The notes under the pieces were generated by a model. The model made no database searches and was not told the origin of the DNA. It saw nothing but the letters and a program-made list of their open reading frames with translations. Below are positions 26,246 through 34,372 of a DNA stretch of 64,000 bases, piece by piece. Position numbers and translations under genes: made by a program. Origin of the DNA: Streptomyces camelliae (lineage in GTDB: Bacteria > Actinomycetota > Actinomycetes > Streptomycetales > Streptomycetaceae); the NCBI RefSeq assembly GCF_027625935.1, contig NZ_CP115300.1, forward strand, positions 7,688,001 to 7,752,000. Reading direction: 5' to 3'. The first letter of the stretch is position 1, and each line of letters opens with the position of its first letter.

Positions 26246-26806
26246 ATGCGCGCACCCATCGGAGACTTCGACACCGCCACCCCGGTTCCGGACTGCCTGG
26301 ACGAACTGACCGCGCCGGTCGCCGACGCCGTACGCACCTGGCAGGGCACGGTCCCCGCCGACCGCGTCCTCTACGTCGACACCGACCCGCGCTGGGCGGA
26401 CACCGCCGTCTTCGTCGAGCACTACGGCCGCGAGCTGCTGGAGCAGTCGGCGAACTGCGTGGTGGTCGCGGGCAAGCGGGGCGGCGAGACCACGCTGGCC
26501 GCGTGTCTGGTGCTCTCCACCACCCGGGTCGACGTCAACGGCGTCGTCCGCCGCCATCTCGGCGCCCGCAAGGCCTCGTTCGCCTCGATGGACACGGCGA
26601 CCGGTGAGACCGGCATGGAGTACGGCGGCATCACCCCGGTCGGACTGCCCGCCGGCTGGCCGCTGCTGGTGGACGCGGCCGTCGCCGACCTGCCCTACGT
26701 CCTCGTCGGCAGCGGCCGCCGGCGCGGCAAACTGCTGGTCCCCGGCAAAGCCCTCGCCGAACTGCCCGGCGCCGTGGTGCTGGAGGGCCTCGGCATCGGC
26801 GTCTGA
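26246..26806 (+). CDS. YbaK/EbsC-type aminoacyl-tRNA deacylase family protein
   Basis: 186 residues with the YbaK/ProX fold. Features are VVAGKRGGETTLAACLV, the conserved lysine region GARKASFAS, and the active-site glycine segment ETGMEYGGITPVGLP. Members hydrolyse mischarged aminoacyl-tRNA (Ala-, Cys- or other-tRNA) in trans. The stop is two bases from the convergent CDF transporter stop. The tRNA specificity cannot be read from the sequence. Confidence 0.82.
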   Translation: MRAPIGDFDTATPVPDCLDELTAPVADAVRTWQGTVPADRVLYVDTDPRWADTAVFVEHYGRELLEQSANCVVVAGKRGGETTLAACLVLSTTRVDVNGVVRRHLGARKASFASMDTATGETGMEYGGITPVGLPAGWPLLVDAAVADLPYVLVGSGRRRGKLLVPGKALAELPGAVVLEGLGIGV

Positions 26807-26808
26807 CC

Positions 26809-27927
26809 TCAGGCCGTCACGTGATGGGCCAGCGCCAGGTGCGGGTCCGTCTCGCCCGGCGCCGGTGCCGGATCGGCGTGCACCAGGGCGGCCGTCAGCC
26901 GCGGTACCGCGTGCAGCAGTGCGTGTTCGGCCTCGACGGCGATGCCGTGGGCCTGTCGTACCGTCGCGTCGCCGTCCACCACCACCGCGAGTTCGGCCCG
27001 CAGCCGGTGTCCGATCCAGCGCAGCCGCAGCTCGCCCACCTCGCGCACACCCGGCACCGACCGCACCGCCCGCTCGGCCCGGTCCACCAGTGCCGGGTCC
27101 ACGGCGTCCATCACCCGCCGGAACACCTCGCGCGCCGCGTCCCGCAGCACCAGCGCGATCGCCGCCGTGATCGCCAACCCCACGACCGGGTCGGCCAGTT
27201 GCCAGCCGAGCGCGGACCCGCCGGCCCCCACCAGTACGGCCAGCGAGGTGAAGCCGTCGGTGCGGGCGTGCAGTCCGTCGGCGACCAGCGCCGCCGAACC
27301 GATCTCGCGGCCCACCCGGATCCGGTACCGGGCCACCCACTCGTTGCCGGCGAAGCCGACCAGCGCGGCCACCGCGACCGCCGGCACCTGCGCGACCGGG
27401 CGCGGATCGAGCAGCCGGTCCACGGCCGCCCACGCGGCGAAGGCCGCCGAGGCCGCGATCGTCAGCACGATCACCAGCCCCGCGAGGTCCTCGGCCCGGC
27501 CGTAGCCGTAGGTGAACCGGCGGTTCGCCGCCCGACGCCCCAGCACGAAGGCGATGCCGAGGGGGACGGCGGTCAGGGCGTCGGCGGCGTTGTGCACGGT
27601 GTCCCCGAGCAGCGCCACCGACCCGGAGACGGCCACCACGACCGCCTGCGCCAGCGCGGTCACCCCGAGGACGCCCAGCGACACCCACAGCGCCCGCATC
27701 CCGCGCGCCGATGACTCCAGGGCGGAGTCCAGCTTGTCGGCGGTCTCGTGGGAGTGCGGGGTGAGCAGATGCGCGAGGCGGTGCCGGAGGGCGGCGGCGC
27801 GGGAGCGGGGGCGGGTGGGGTGGTGGTCGTGCTGGTGGTCGCGGGCATGTCCGTGCCCGTGGTCATGCCCGTGCCCGTCCCCGTGCCCGTGCTCATGTGC
27901 GTCCTGGTGAGGGTGCCGGTCGCTCAC
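26809..27927 (-). CDS. Cation diffusion facilitator (CDF) metal exporter
   Basis: 372 residues with a very His-rich cytoplasmic N-terminus (residues 5-35, alternating His-Gly-Asp), six transmembrane helices and a C-terminal regulatory ferredoxin-like domain. Metal-site motifs are DTVHNAADALT in TM2 and HARTDGFTS in TM5 (H/D-x3-D pairs), as in zinc or cobalt/nickel exporters. Start GTG 27927. It is divergent from an ArsR/SmtB regulator whose operator-like inverted repeat lies just upstream of both, so it is probably induced by excess metal. Confidence 0.9.
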   Translation of the reverse strand: MSDRHPHQDAHEHGHGDGHGHDHGHGHARDHQHDHHPTRPRSRAAALRHRLAHLLTPHSHETADKLDSALESSARGMRALWVSLGVLGVTALAQAVVVAVSGSVALLGDTVHNAADALTAVPLGIAFVLGRRAANRRFTYGYGRAEDLAGLVIVLTIAASAAFAAWAAVDRLLDPRPVAQVPAVAVAALVGFAGNEWVARYRIRVGREIGSAALVADGLHARTDGFTSLAVLVGAGGSALGWQLADPVVGLAITAAIALVLRDAAREVFRRVMDAVDPALVDRAERAVRSVPGVREVGELRLRWIGHRLRAELAVVVDGDATVRQAHGIAVEAEHALLHAVPRLTAALVHADPAPAPGETDPHLALAHHVTA

Positions 27928-27981
27928 GTGGGTCCCCTTCCGGTGTGCGGGAGTGGACGGGTGGCGCCCACGGGACCATTA

Positions 27982-28001
27982 TGTGCGTATGAGCGCACGC
28001 A
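27982..28001. promoter_or_regulatory. ArsR/SmtB operator-like inverted repeats over the regulator start
   Basis: TGCGT (27984-27988) pairs with ACGCA (27997-28001), and GTGCG (27983-27987) pairs with CGCAC (27994-27998), in an overlapping imperfect palindrome covering the ATG at 27989. A CATTAT box (27977-27982) ends seven bases before that ATG. Position and type suit autorepression of the regulator and control of the CDF gene. Confidence 0.45.
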
Positions 28002-28342
28002 TGCACCTATCACCTGCGCACCATGCGCACCCGCGCACCCCGGGCGAGGAACAGTTCACGCTGGCCGCCGAGCTGCTGTCCCTGCTCGGCGACCGCACCC
28101 GCCTCACCCTGCTGCACGCGCTGACGGCGGGGGAGGCCGATGTCACCACGCTCACGGAGACCTGCGGTGCGGCCCGCCCCGCGGTCAGCCAGCATCTGGC
28201 CCGGTTGCGGCTCGCGGGCCTGGTGCGGACCCGCAAGGAGGGCCGCCGGGTGGTCTACTCCCTCGCGCACGGGCACCTGCGCCGGCTGGTGGACGAGGCG
28301 CTGAAGACCGCCGACCACCACCTCGACGAGCGCGCTCAGTAG
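27989..28342 (+). CDS. ArsR/SmtB-family metal-sensing repressor
   Basis: 117 residues. The winged helix has AELLSLLGDRTRLTLLHAL, recognition helix CGAARPAVSQHLARLRLAGL and wing RTRKEGRRVVYSL. The C-terminal helix is His-rich (AHGH and DHHLDE), consistent with an alpha-5 metal site as in CzrA/NmtR-type sensors. Without metal it would bind the operator at its own start; metal binding would release the CDF exporter gene. ATG 27989 is preferred to 27953 because it lies behind the -10 box. The stop overlaps the convergent pobA stop by seven bases. Confidence 0.87.
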   Translation: MSARMHLSPAHHAHPRTPGEEQFTLAAELLSLLGDRTRLTLLHALTAGEADVTTLTETCGAARPAVSQHLARLRLAGLVRTRKEGRRVVYSLAHGHLRRLVDEALKTADHHLDERAQ

Positions 28343-29580
28343 GCGGCGGCCGTACCGAGGTACTGCTCGGCGAAGGCCGCTGCGGCCGCGGGCGAGGAGA
28401 ACAGCCGGCGCAGCCGGGCCAGCGTGGTACCGGCGCGGAACGGATCACCCGACGCGACGCCGTGGTAGATGTCCGACAGCCACTGGGAGAACTCCTGGTA
28501 GTCCCACACCCGGCGCAGACATGCGTCGGAGTAGCCGTCCAGGCCGGTGCCGTCGCCCGTCGTGACGTACGAGGCGAGCGCGTCGCCGAGCAGGAAGGCG
28601 TCGTGCAGGGCCAGGTTCATGCCCTTCGCGGCGATCGGCGCGACCAGGTGGCCGGCGTCACCGGCCAGGAACAGCCGCCCGTGGGCCAGGGGCTCGACGA
28701 CGTAGTGGTGCATGTCCAGCACACGCTTCTCGATCAGCCAGCCCTCGGTGAGCGGGGGCGCGCCGGCCGCGCCGAGCCGTTCGCGCAGCTCGGTCCAGAC
28801 TCGCTCGTGCGGCCAGTTCGCCGGATCGTCACCCGGCGGGCACTGGAGGTAGAACCGGGTCACCTCCGGGCTGCGCGGCATCTGCCCGGCGAAGCCGCGC
28901 GGATGGACGCCGAACAGTACGCAGTCCGTGGACGGCGGGACCTCGGCGAGCAGCGCCAGCCAGCCGATGCCGTCGTCCTGCCGTGCCGTTCGGCGCCGCT
29001 GCTCGGGTATCGCGTCCCGGGACACCCCGCGCGCGCCGTCGCAGCCCGCGATGAAGTCGCAGCGCAGCAGCCGCCGTTCACCTGTGTCCGGGCACCGGTA
29101 CGACACCGTCGGCCGGTCCGTGTCCAGGTCGTGCAGGGTGACGTCCCGTACCCCGAAGCGGATGTCGCCGCCGCGCACATCGGCGTACTCCCGCACGAGG
29201 TCGGTCACCAGCAACGGCTGGGGGTAGACGTAGTGGTGACGGTCAGTCAGTTCGGCGTAGGGGAAGCGGTGGCGCTCGCCGGCGAAGCGGAACTCGCAGG
29301 CGCTGTGCAGCTCGGCCCGCTGTGGCAGGTGTCCGGCCAGGCCCCGGCGGTCGAGTTCGCGCACGGCCCATTCCTCGATGACGCCGGCCCGGGGCCGGGT
29401 CTCGATGAACTGCCTGCTCTCGGTCTCCAGGACGACACAGTCGACCGAGGCGGCCCGCAGGATGTTGCCGACGGTGAGGCCGGCGGGTCCGGCGCCCAGG
29501 ACGACGACCGTACGGCGTTCGTCCGTACGGCCTTCCCCGGGCGCGGAGTCGGAGTGGGGGGAGAGGGAGGGGGAGATCAC
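28336..29580 (-). CDS. pobA: 4-hydroxybenzoate 3-monooxygenase (PobA-like flavin hydroxylase)
   Basis: About 414 residues. FAD-binding GxGxxG in VVVLGAGPAGLTVGN, a substrate-region signature ETRPRAGVIEEWAVREL, a GCDGARGVSR motif (DG segment) and the second FAD motif FLAGDAGHLVAPIAAKGMN are all present. The enzyme converts 4-hydroxybenzoate to protocatechuate with NAD(P)H and O2, the entry to the beta-ketoadipate pathway. Starting at GTG 29580 gives a 20-residue extension ahead of the FAD motif. No other protocatechuate genes are nearby, so it stands alone here. Confidence 0.85.
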   Translation of the reverse strand: MISPSLSPHSDSAPGEGRTDERRTVVVLGAGPAGLTVGNILRAASVDCVVLETESRQFIETRPRAGVIEEWAVRELDRRGLAGHLPQRAELHSACEFRFAGERHRFPYAELTDRHHYVYPQPLLVTDLVREYADVRGGDIRFGVRDVTLHDLDTDRPTVSYRCPDTGERRLLRCDFIAGCDGARGVSRDAIPEQRRRTARQDDGIGWLALLAEVPPSTDCVLFGVHPRGFAGQMPRSPEVTRFYLQCPPGDDPANWPHERVWTELRERLGAAGAPPLTEGWLIEKRVLDMHHYVVEPLAHGRLFLAGDAGHLVAPIAAKGMNLALHDAFLLGDALASYVTTGDGTGLDGYSDACLRRVWDYQEFSQWLSDIYHGVASGDPFRAGTTLARLRRLFSSPAAAAAFAEQYLGTAAAY

Positions 29581-29593
29581 CCCCGCATTATGA

Positions 29594-29632
29594 CGGTGTC
29601 CCGTCAGCCACGGTTCTGCTGACGGGACACCG
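29594..29632. terminator. 15-bp perfect hairpin between amino acid permease and pobA
   Basis: CGGTGTCCCGTCAGC (29594-29608) and GCTGACGGGACACCG (29618-29632) form a perfect 15-bp stem with a nine-base loop. It begins 13 bases after the permease stop on the minus strand and ends 14 bases before the pobA GTG. A terminator of the permease transcript is the simplest reading; no T tract follows, as is usual in Streptomyces. An operator for pobA is the alternative. Confidence 0.75.
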
Positions 29633-29644
29633 GGAGGGGGTGGT

Positions 29645-31285
29645 TCAGTGGGCGGGGGCGTCGGTGACGACGACCTCCTCGATGCTGCGCTCGATCGCCT
29701 GAGGCTCGGAGGCGGTCGCCTTGGCCCAGTAGTAGATGACGAGCGAGAACACCGTGACGACCAGCATGTCCCACCACAGCGGCAGGTCACCGTTGCCGCC
29801 GAAGGTGCTCAGGTAGGAGATCACGCCGATGCCCAGCAGGTAGGGGACCAGCCACTGCGCGGCCTTGAAGTCCAGCCGGGGAGCGTTGGGCAGGTTCTTG
29901 CTGATCGCGTAGGCGGCGTAGGAGCCGAGCAGCACGTAGCCGATCAGGATCGCGAAGCCCAGGCGCCACAGGGTGTCCCAGCCGGACCAGAAGATGATCA
30001 GGTTGGCGACCACGAAGGACAGCGGCGAGAGGATGTTGCCGGCGGGCAGCTTGTACGGACGGTCGTGGTTCGGCAGCCGGTCCTTGAAGACGCCGTACGC
30101 CAGCGGAGCGCCCGCGTACATCAGCACGCTCGCCGAGGTGATGAAGCCGACCAGGGTCTGCCAGCTCGGGAACGGCAGGAAGCAGATCACACCGGTCACG
30201 AACGACATCGCCAGGCCGAACCACGGCACACCACGCGAGTCGGTCTTGGCGAAGATCTTCGGCGCGTAGCCGTTCTTGGCCAGGCCGAAGGAGATGCGGG
30301 AGGTGGCGGTGGTGTAGATCAGGCCGGTGCCGCCGGGGGAGATGATCGCGTCGGCGTACAGGACACCGGCCAGCCAGCCCACGCCGACGACCGTGGCGAG
30401 ACCCGCCCAGGGACCGCTGATGCCGACGTAGTCCAGCTTTGCCCAGCCCTTCGCGAAGGAGGCGTGCGGCAGGGCGGCGATGAACACGACCTGGAGGAGC
30501 AGGTAGATCGTGGCGCCGATGGCGACCGAGCCGAGCGTCGCGCGCGGCAGGTCGCGCTTCGGGTTGCGGCTCTCGCCGGCCAGCTGGATCGCCTGCTCGA
30601 AGCCGAGCAGGGCGAAGATGATGCCGCTGGAGCTGATCGCGGTGAGGACACCCTTGGCGCCGAACGGCGCGAAGCCCTCGGAGGTGAAGTTGGACGGGTG
30701 GAAGTTGCCGATGGCGATGACGAAGATCGCGACGAGCGGGACGGCGATCTTCCACCAGGTGGCGGCGCTGTTGGTGTGCGCCAGGACCCGGACGCCGAAG
30801 AAGTTCACCGCGACGAAGACCGCCATGAGGAGCACCGCGACGACGATGCCGCTGGTCGTGAGGGTGCCGTTGGCGTTCTGGAAGCCGTCGGCCCAGTGCC
30901 AGTGCTTGGCGTAGCCGATCATGGCCTCGACCTCGATCGGGGCCACGGTCGCGGCCTGGAGCCAGGAGAACCAGCCGAAGGACATGCCGGCCAGGCCGCC
31001 GAAGGCGTAGTGCGGGTAGCGCGCGGTACCGCCCGCCACCGGGAACATGCCGCCCAGTTCGGCATGCACGAGGGCGAGCAGCACGATGGCCACGGCGCCG
31101 ATCACCCACGAGATGATCGCCGCGGGTCCGGCCGCGACGACGGCCTTCTCAGCCCCGAAGAGCCAGCCGGAGCCGATGATGGAACCCACCGATGCCCACA
31201 TCAGACCGATGAGTCCGACGTCGCGGCGCAGACCACCACCGGTGTCGCTTGTGGCTACCGGTGGAGCCTGGTCGACATTCGCCAT
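29645..31285 (-). CDS. APC-superfamily amino acid permease
   Basis: 546 residues with 12 or more transmembrane helices. The N-terminal APC signature is GLIGLMWASVGSIIGSGWLF, followed by GGTARYPHYAFG and, in TM6, GFEQAIQLAGESRNPKRD. It imports amino acids or polyamines by proton symport; the substrate is not deducible. ATG 31285 has GAGAGG eight bases upstream. A promoter with TTTAAC and TAGCCT (31367 to 31339 on the minus strand) lies about 55 bases upstream. It probably ends at the hairpin at 29594-29632. Confidence 0.85.
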   Translation of the reverse strand: MANVDQAPPVATSDTGGGLRRDVGLIGLMWASVGSIIGSGWLFGAEKAVVAAGPAAIISWVIGAVAIVLLALVHAELGGMFPVAGGTARYPHYAFGGLAGMSFGWFSWLQAATVAPIEVEAMIGYAKHWHWADGFQNANGTLTTSGIVVAVLLMAVFVAVNFFGVRVLAHTNSAATWWKIAVPLVAIFVIAIGNFHPSNFTSEGFAPFGAKGVLTAISSSGIIFALLGFEQAIQLAGESRNPKRDLPRATLGSVAIGATIYLLLQVVFIAALPHASFAKGWAKLDYVGISGPWAGLATVVGVGWLAGVLYADAIISPGGTGLIYTTATSRISFGLAKNGYAPKIFAKTDSRGVPWFGLAMSFVTGVICFLPFPSWQTLVGFITSASVLMYAGAPLAYGVFKDRLPNHDRPYKLPAGNILSPLSFVVANLIIFWSGWDTLWRLGFAILIGYVLLGSYAAYAISKNLPNAPRLDFKAAQWLVPYLLGIGVISYLSTFGGNGDLPLWWDMLVVTVFSLVIYYWAKATASEPQAIERSIEEVVVTDAPAH

Positions 31286-31338
31286 GTCAAGTGGCCTCTC
31301 AGATCGTAAACGCAGTAATGACGAGCAAGTGGGGCCAT

Positions 31339-31367
31339 AGGCTAGGGGTGGGTTCCGGGCCGTTAAA
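31339..31367 (-). promoter_or_regulatory. Predicted promoter of the amino acid permease
   Basis: On the minus strand TTTAAC (31367-31362) and TAGCCT (31344-31339) are 17 bases apart, 54 bases upstream of the ATG at 31285. The surrounding 31286-31501 region is unusually A/T-rich for this genome (for example GTCAATATTCAG) and holds no gene. Confidence 0.5.
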
Positions 31368-31501
31368 AGACCGTTAACCAAATTTTGACCCTGGATCTTA
31401 GTTGTCTTGGGCCCACGCTCGGTCACGGCCTTGTCACAGCTCAGATGCCCGGTATGAATGTCAATATTCAGAGGCGAATTGTGAGTAGAAGGAGAGATTC
31501 G

Positions 31502-31960
31502 CTAGCGCAGGCGGGGAATTTCGATCGCCGGGCAGCGGTCCATGACCATGTCCAGACCAGCCTCCCGAGTCCGCCGGCCGGCGGCCGGGTCGACCACACC
31601 CAACTGGAACCACACCGCCCGCGCGCCCTTCGCCACGGCCTCGTCGGCCACCGCACCGGCCAGCTCGCTGTTCACGAAGACATCGACCACGTCGACGTCG
31701 AAGGGGATGTCCGCGAGGGAGGCGTACCCCTGCTCGCCGTGCACCGTCTCGGCCTTCGGATGCACCGGCACGATCCGCTTGCCGAACCGCTGGAGCACCT
31801 GCGCCACGCCGTAGGCCGCCCGGTTCCGGTTGCTCGACAGGCCGACCACGGCCCAGGTGTCGCCCAGCTCGGTCAGGATCCTGCGGACGGTCGCGTCGTC
31901 GCCGTACGCATCGGCGCCGTCTTCATCACCGTTCATGTCGTCGTGGTGCGTGGCCGTCAT
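31502..31960 (-). CDS. CoA-binding domain protein (YccU family)
   Basis: 152 residues. After an acidic 20-residue N-terminus comes a Rossmann CoA-binding domain: TWAVVGLSSNRNRAAYGVAQ, then IVPVHPKAE and VDVVDVFVNSE, and the terminal GLDMVMDRCPAIE. The family binds CoA and resembles the N-terminal domain of acyl-CoA synthetases and succinyl-CoA synthetase alpha. Its cellular job is not established. Confidence 0.85.
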   Translation of the reverse strand: MTATHHDDMNGDEDGADAYGDDATVRRILTELGDTWAVVGLSSNRNRAAYGVAQVLQRFGKRIVPVHPKAETVHGEQGYASLADIPFDVDVVDVFVNSELAGAVADEAVAKGARAVWFQLGVVDPAAGRRTREAGLDMVMDRCPAIEIPRLR

Positions 31961-32125
31961 GGCCGCCTCCTCGGGGCGCGGGAACTCTTCGCCGGGCCAA
32001 CAGCGCCGCGGGGTTCCGGATTCCCGTCCCGTTCCCGTCCCGCCGCCTCGTCATCATGTCCGGAATCGACACAAGATGCCTGCAAGATGCCTGCGCACGG
32101 CCGTCGGCCCGCCTACGCTCGCCCC

Positions 32126-33022
32126 GTGCTGCGCATCCTCGACGACCGAACCGGTGAGCCCGTTCCCGCCGCGCCCGCCCGCCGTGGCCTGACCCGTATC
32201 GAGGCCTACGCCTCCGGCCTGGACCCGACGGCTCTGCGGGTGCTCCTGACCGCGGACCTCCTGTCCCGCGCCCTGGAACTCTCCGGCACCCCGGTCTGGA
32301 CGATCCTCACCGCCCCCCGCCGGCACGCCGAGCTCCGCACAGCCGCCACCACCCTCGCCATCCGCCCCTTCGAACACGACCGGGACCTGGCCTCGGGCCT
32401 GGGCGAGGCCCAGGCGATCCATGTGACGGCGGAGCCGGCGACCGCGTTCGGGGGCGGGCCGGTGCTGCGGGTGGCGCCGGTGGAGTGGGCGGGGGGACCG
32501 GGGGAGTGGGCGAGGGAGCCGACGGCTGAGGGGGCCGGTACGCCGGGCGCATCGGGCCGGCCTGCCCCCGGCGAGGGCTCCGGGCGGGGTTCCGGACAGA
32601 GTGGCGAGGATGCGCCCGGCCGGGTGTCCGGGGCCACCGCCCGCCCCACCCCGCACCCCGCGCTCCCGCCCCTTCTCCTTGCCGATCCGGAGGCCCTGCG
32701 GCTCGCCTTGCTGGCTGTCCCGCGGGGTGAAGCCGTGCGGCTGGACCCGGGTCGGCTGGACGATGCGGCCGGGTGGCTGGGGCGGTGGCGGGGGGCGGTG
32801 GCCGGGTGGGCTCGGCGGCCGTCCAGGCCTGTGCCCGAGGGGGTGCGGGGGCGATTGCGGTCCGCGTGGGAGGACGATCTCGATCTGCCCGGCGTTCTCG
32901 AAGTGCTGCGGGACGTCGAGAACGATCCGGAGCTGCCGGACGGTGCCCGGTTCGAGACGTTCGTCTACGCCGACCGGCTGCTCGCCCTCGACCTCGCCCG
33001 TGACCTCGGGAAGCTCGCATGA
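32126..33022 (+). CDS. Conserved actinobacterial protein of unknown function, weakly cysteinyl-tRNA synthetase/MshC-like
   Basis: 298 residues from GTG 32126. The N-terminal 110 residues (RIEAYASGLDPTALRVLL, then LLSRALELSGTPVW) recall the Rossmann half of cysteinyl-tRNA synthetase and MshC, and the C-terminus FVYADRLLALDLARDL recalls their helical part. The HIGH and KMSKS signatures are absent, and a Gly/Pro/Ala-rich spacer of about 70 residues (about 115-185) interrupts the middle. I therefore do not assign an activity. TACGCT just before GTG suggests a leaderless message. The stop overlaps the next start (ATGA). Confidence 0.5.
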   Translation: MLRILDDRTGEPVPAAPARRGLTRIEAYASGLDPTALRVLLTADLLSRALELSGTPVWTILTAPRRHAELRTAATTLAIRPFEHDRDLASGLGEAQAIHVTAEPATAFGGGPVLRVAPVEWAGGPGEWAREPTAEGAGTPGASGRPAPGEGSGRGSGQSGEDAPGRVSGATARPTPHPALPPLLLADPEALRLALLAVPRGEAVRLDPGRLDDAAGWLGRWRGAVAGWARRPSRPVPEGVRGRLRSAWEDDLDLPGVLEVLRDVENDPELPDGARFETFVYADRLLALDLARDLGKLA

Positions 33023-33564
33023 TCGCGCGGGCGGGTGCGGCGGGCCCGTTGCGTCGGCTGGTGGTGCTGCGGCACGCCAAGTCCGCCTGGCCCGAGGGCG
33101 TCGAGGACCACCGCAGACCGCTCGCACAGCGTGGCCTGCGGGACGCCCCGGCCGCCGGACGTGCCCTCGCCGAGGCCGACTGCCTGCCCGACCTCGCCCT
33201 GTGCTCCACGGCCGTACGCGCCCGCCGTACCTGGGAGCTGGCCTCCGCCGAATGGGGCACCCCGCCGCCGGTGCGCTACGACCGGCGGCTGTACGCGGCC
33301 GACGTGGCCGACCTGCTGGACGTGGTCCGCGAGGTGCCGTCCGAGGTGGAGACCCTGCTGCTCGTCGGGCACAACCCCGGGTTGGAGGAGCTCGTCCTGG
33401 AGCTCGCCGGGGACGGTCTCGACGACACGCTGGAGCGGGTGCGGACGAAGTTCCCGACGTCCGCGATCGCCGTCCTCACCTGGCGCGGCACCGGCTGGTC
33501 CGCCCTCACGCCCGGCGCGGCCCTGCTGACCTGGTTCACGGTGCCGCGCGGGCCGAAGGGATAG
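33019..33564 (+). CDS. SixA-type histidine phosphatase
   Basis: 181 residues of the histidine phosphatase superfamily. Catalytic motif RRLVVLRHAKSAWPEG (RH near residue 18), an Arg in STAVRARRTWEL, the second His in LLLVGHNPGLEELVLEL. SixA-like enzymes remove phosphate from phosphohistidine, but in actinobacteria the substrate is usually unknown. Its ATG overlaps the stop of the preceding gene by four bases, so the two are co-expressed. Confidence 0.85.
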   Translation: MIARAGAAGPLRRLVVLRHAKSAWPEGVEDHRRPLAQRGLRDAPAAGRALAEADCLPDLALCSTAVRARRTWELASAEWGTPPPVRYDRRLYAADVADLLDVVREVPSEVETLLLVGHNPGLEELVLELAGDGLDDTLERVRTKFPTSAIAVLTWRGTGWSALTPGAALLTWFTVPRGPKG

Positions 33565-33638
33565 CGCCACCCAGGGGCGCGGGCTGGTCGTGGCACTTCA
33601 CGTCTCGGCGCAACCGGCGGAGCGCATAGGCTGGCGGG

Positions 33639-34268
33639 ATGCAGGACGAGTACCGCACAGTCGCCCGCGCGGGCGTGCACGAGACCGAGATCAACCGTTC
33701 CCGCTTCCTGTGCGCCCTCGCCCCGGCCGCCACCGAGCAGGAGGCGCAGGACTTCATCGCCTCCGTCCGCAAGGAGCACGCCGACGCGACCCACAACTGC
33801 TGGGCGTACGTCATCGGCGCCGACGCCTCCGTGCAGAAGGCCAGCGACGACGGTGAACCGGGCGGCACCGCCGGCGTCCCCATGCTCCAGATGCTGCTGC
33901 GCCGTGAGATGCGCTACGTCGCCGCGGTCGTCACCCGCTACTACGGCGGCGTCAAGCTCGGCGCCGGCGGACTCATCCGCGCCTACGGCGGTGCCGTGGG
34001 CGAGGCTCTCGACACGCTCGGCACGCTCACCCGGCGCCGCTTCCGGCTGGCCACCGTGACCGTCGACCACCAGCGCGCGGGCAAGGTCCAGAACGATCTG
34101 CGGGCCACCGGACGGGAGGTGCGGGACATCCGTTACGGCGCGGCCGCCGTCACCATCGAGATCGGGCTGCCCGACGCCGACGTGGACGCCTTCCGCGCCT
34201 GGCTCGCCGACGTGACCGCGGGCACGGCGGGGTTCGAATTGGGCGGCGAAGCCTACGGAGATGCCTGA
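33639..34268 (+). CDS. YigZ/IMPACT family protein
   Basis: 209 residues. The UPF0029/IMPACT N-domain has SRFLCALAP, THNCWAYVIG, SDDGEPGGTAGVPM and TRYYGGVKLGAGGLIRAYGG, followed by a DUF1949 C-domain. Members are linked to translation control and stress, and the biochemical role is unsettled. A TAGGCT box (33627-33632) six bases before the ATG suggests a leaderless transcript. The stop codon forms part of a hairpin (34261-34290). Confidence 0.88.
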   Translation: MQDEYRTVARAGVHETEINRSRFLCALAPAATEQEAQDFIASVRKEHADATHNCWAYVIGADASVQKASDDGEPGGTAGVPMLQMLLRREMRYVAAVVTRYYGGVKLGAGGLIRAYGGAVGEALDTLGTLTRRRFRLATVTVDHQRAGKVQNDLRATGREVRDIRYGAAAVTIEIGLPDADVDAFRAWLADVTAGTAGFELGGEAYGDA

Positions 34269-34290
34269 TAGTTCGGTACTAATCGGGCAT
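34261..34290 (+). terminator. Hairpin at the end of the YigZ gene
   Basis: ATGCCTGAT (34261-34269) pairs with ATCGGGCAT (34282-34290), nine pairs including one G-U, loop 12. It overlaps the stop codon and is followed by a non-coding gap before sbcD. Confidence 0.5.
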
Positions 34291-34372
34291 ATGGAATGAA
34301 GGTGTCAGTCGTGGCGGCCGATACGGGAGTAACCGCCCGTGATGTCAGTCCCGGCCGTTAATCTCGGGGATC

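Noticed and set aside
31385..32125. Upstream extension of the synthetase-like gene frame
   Set aside because: It lies opposite the CoA-binding protein gene and lacks any start signal; the GTG at 32126 is the first credible start.
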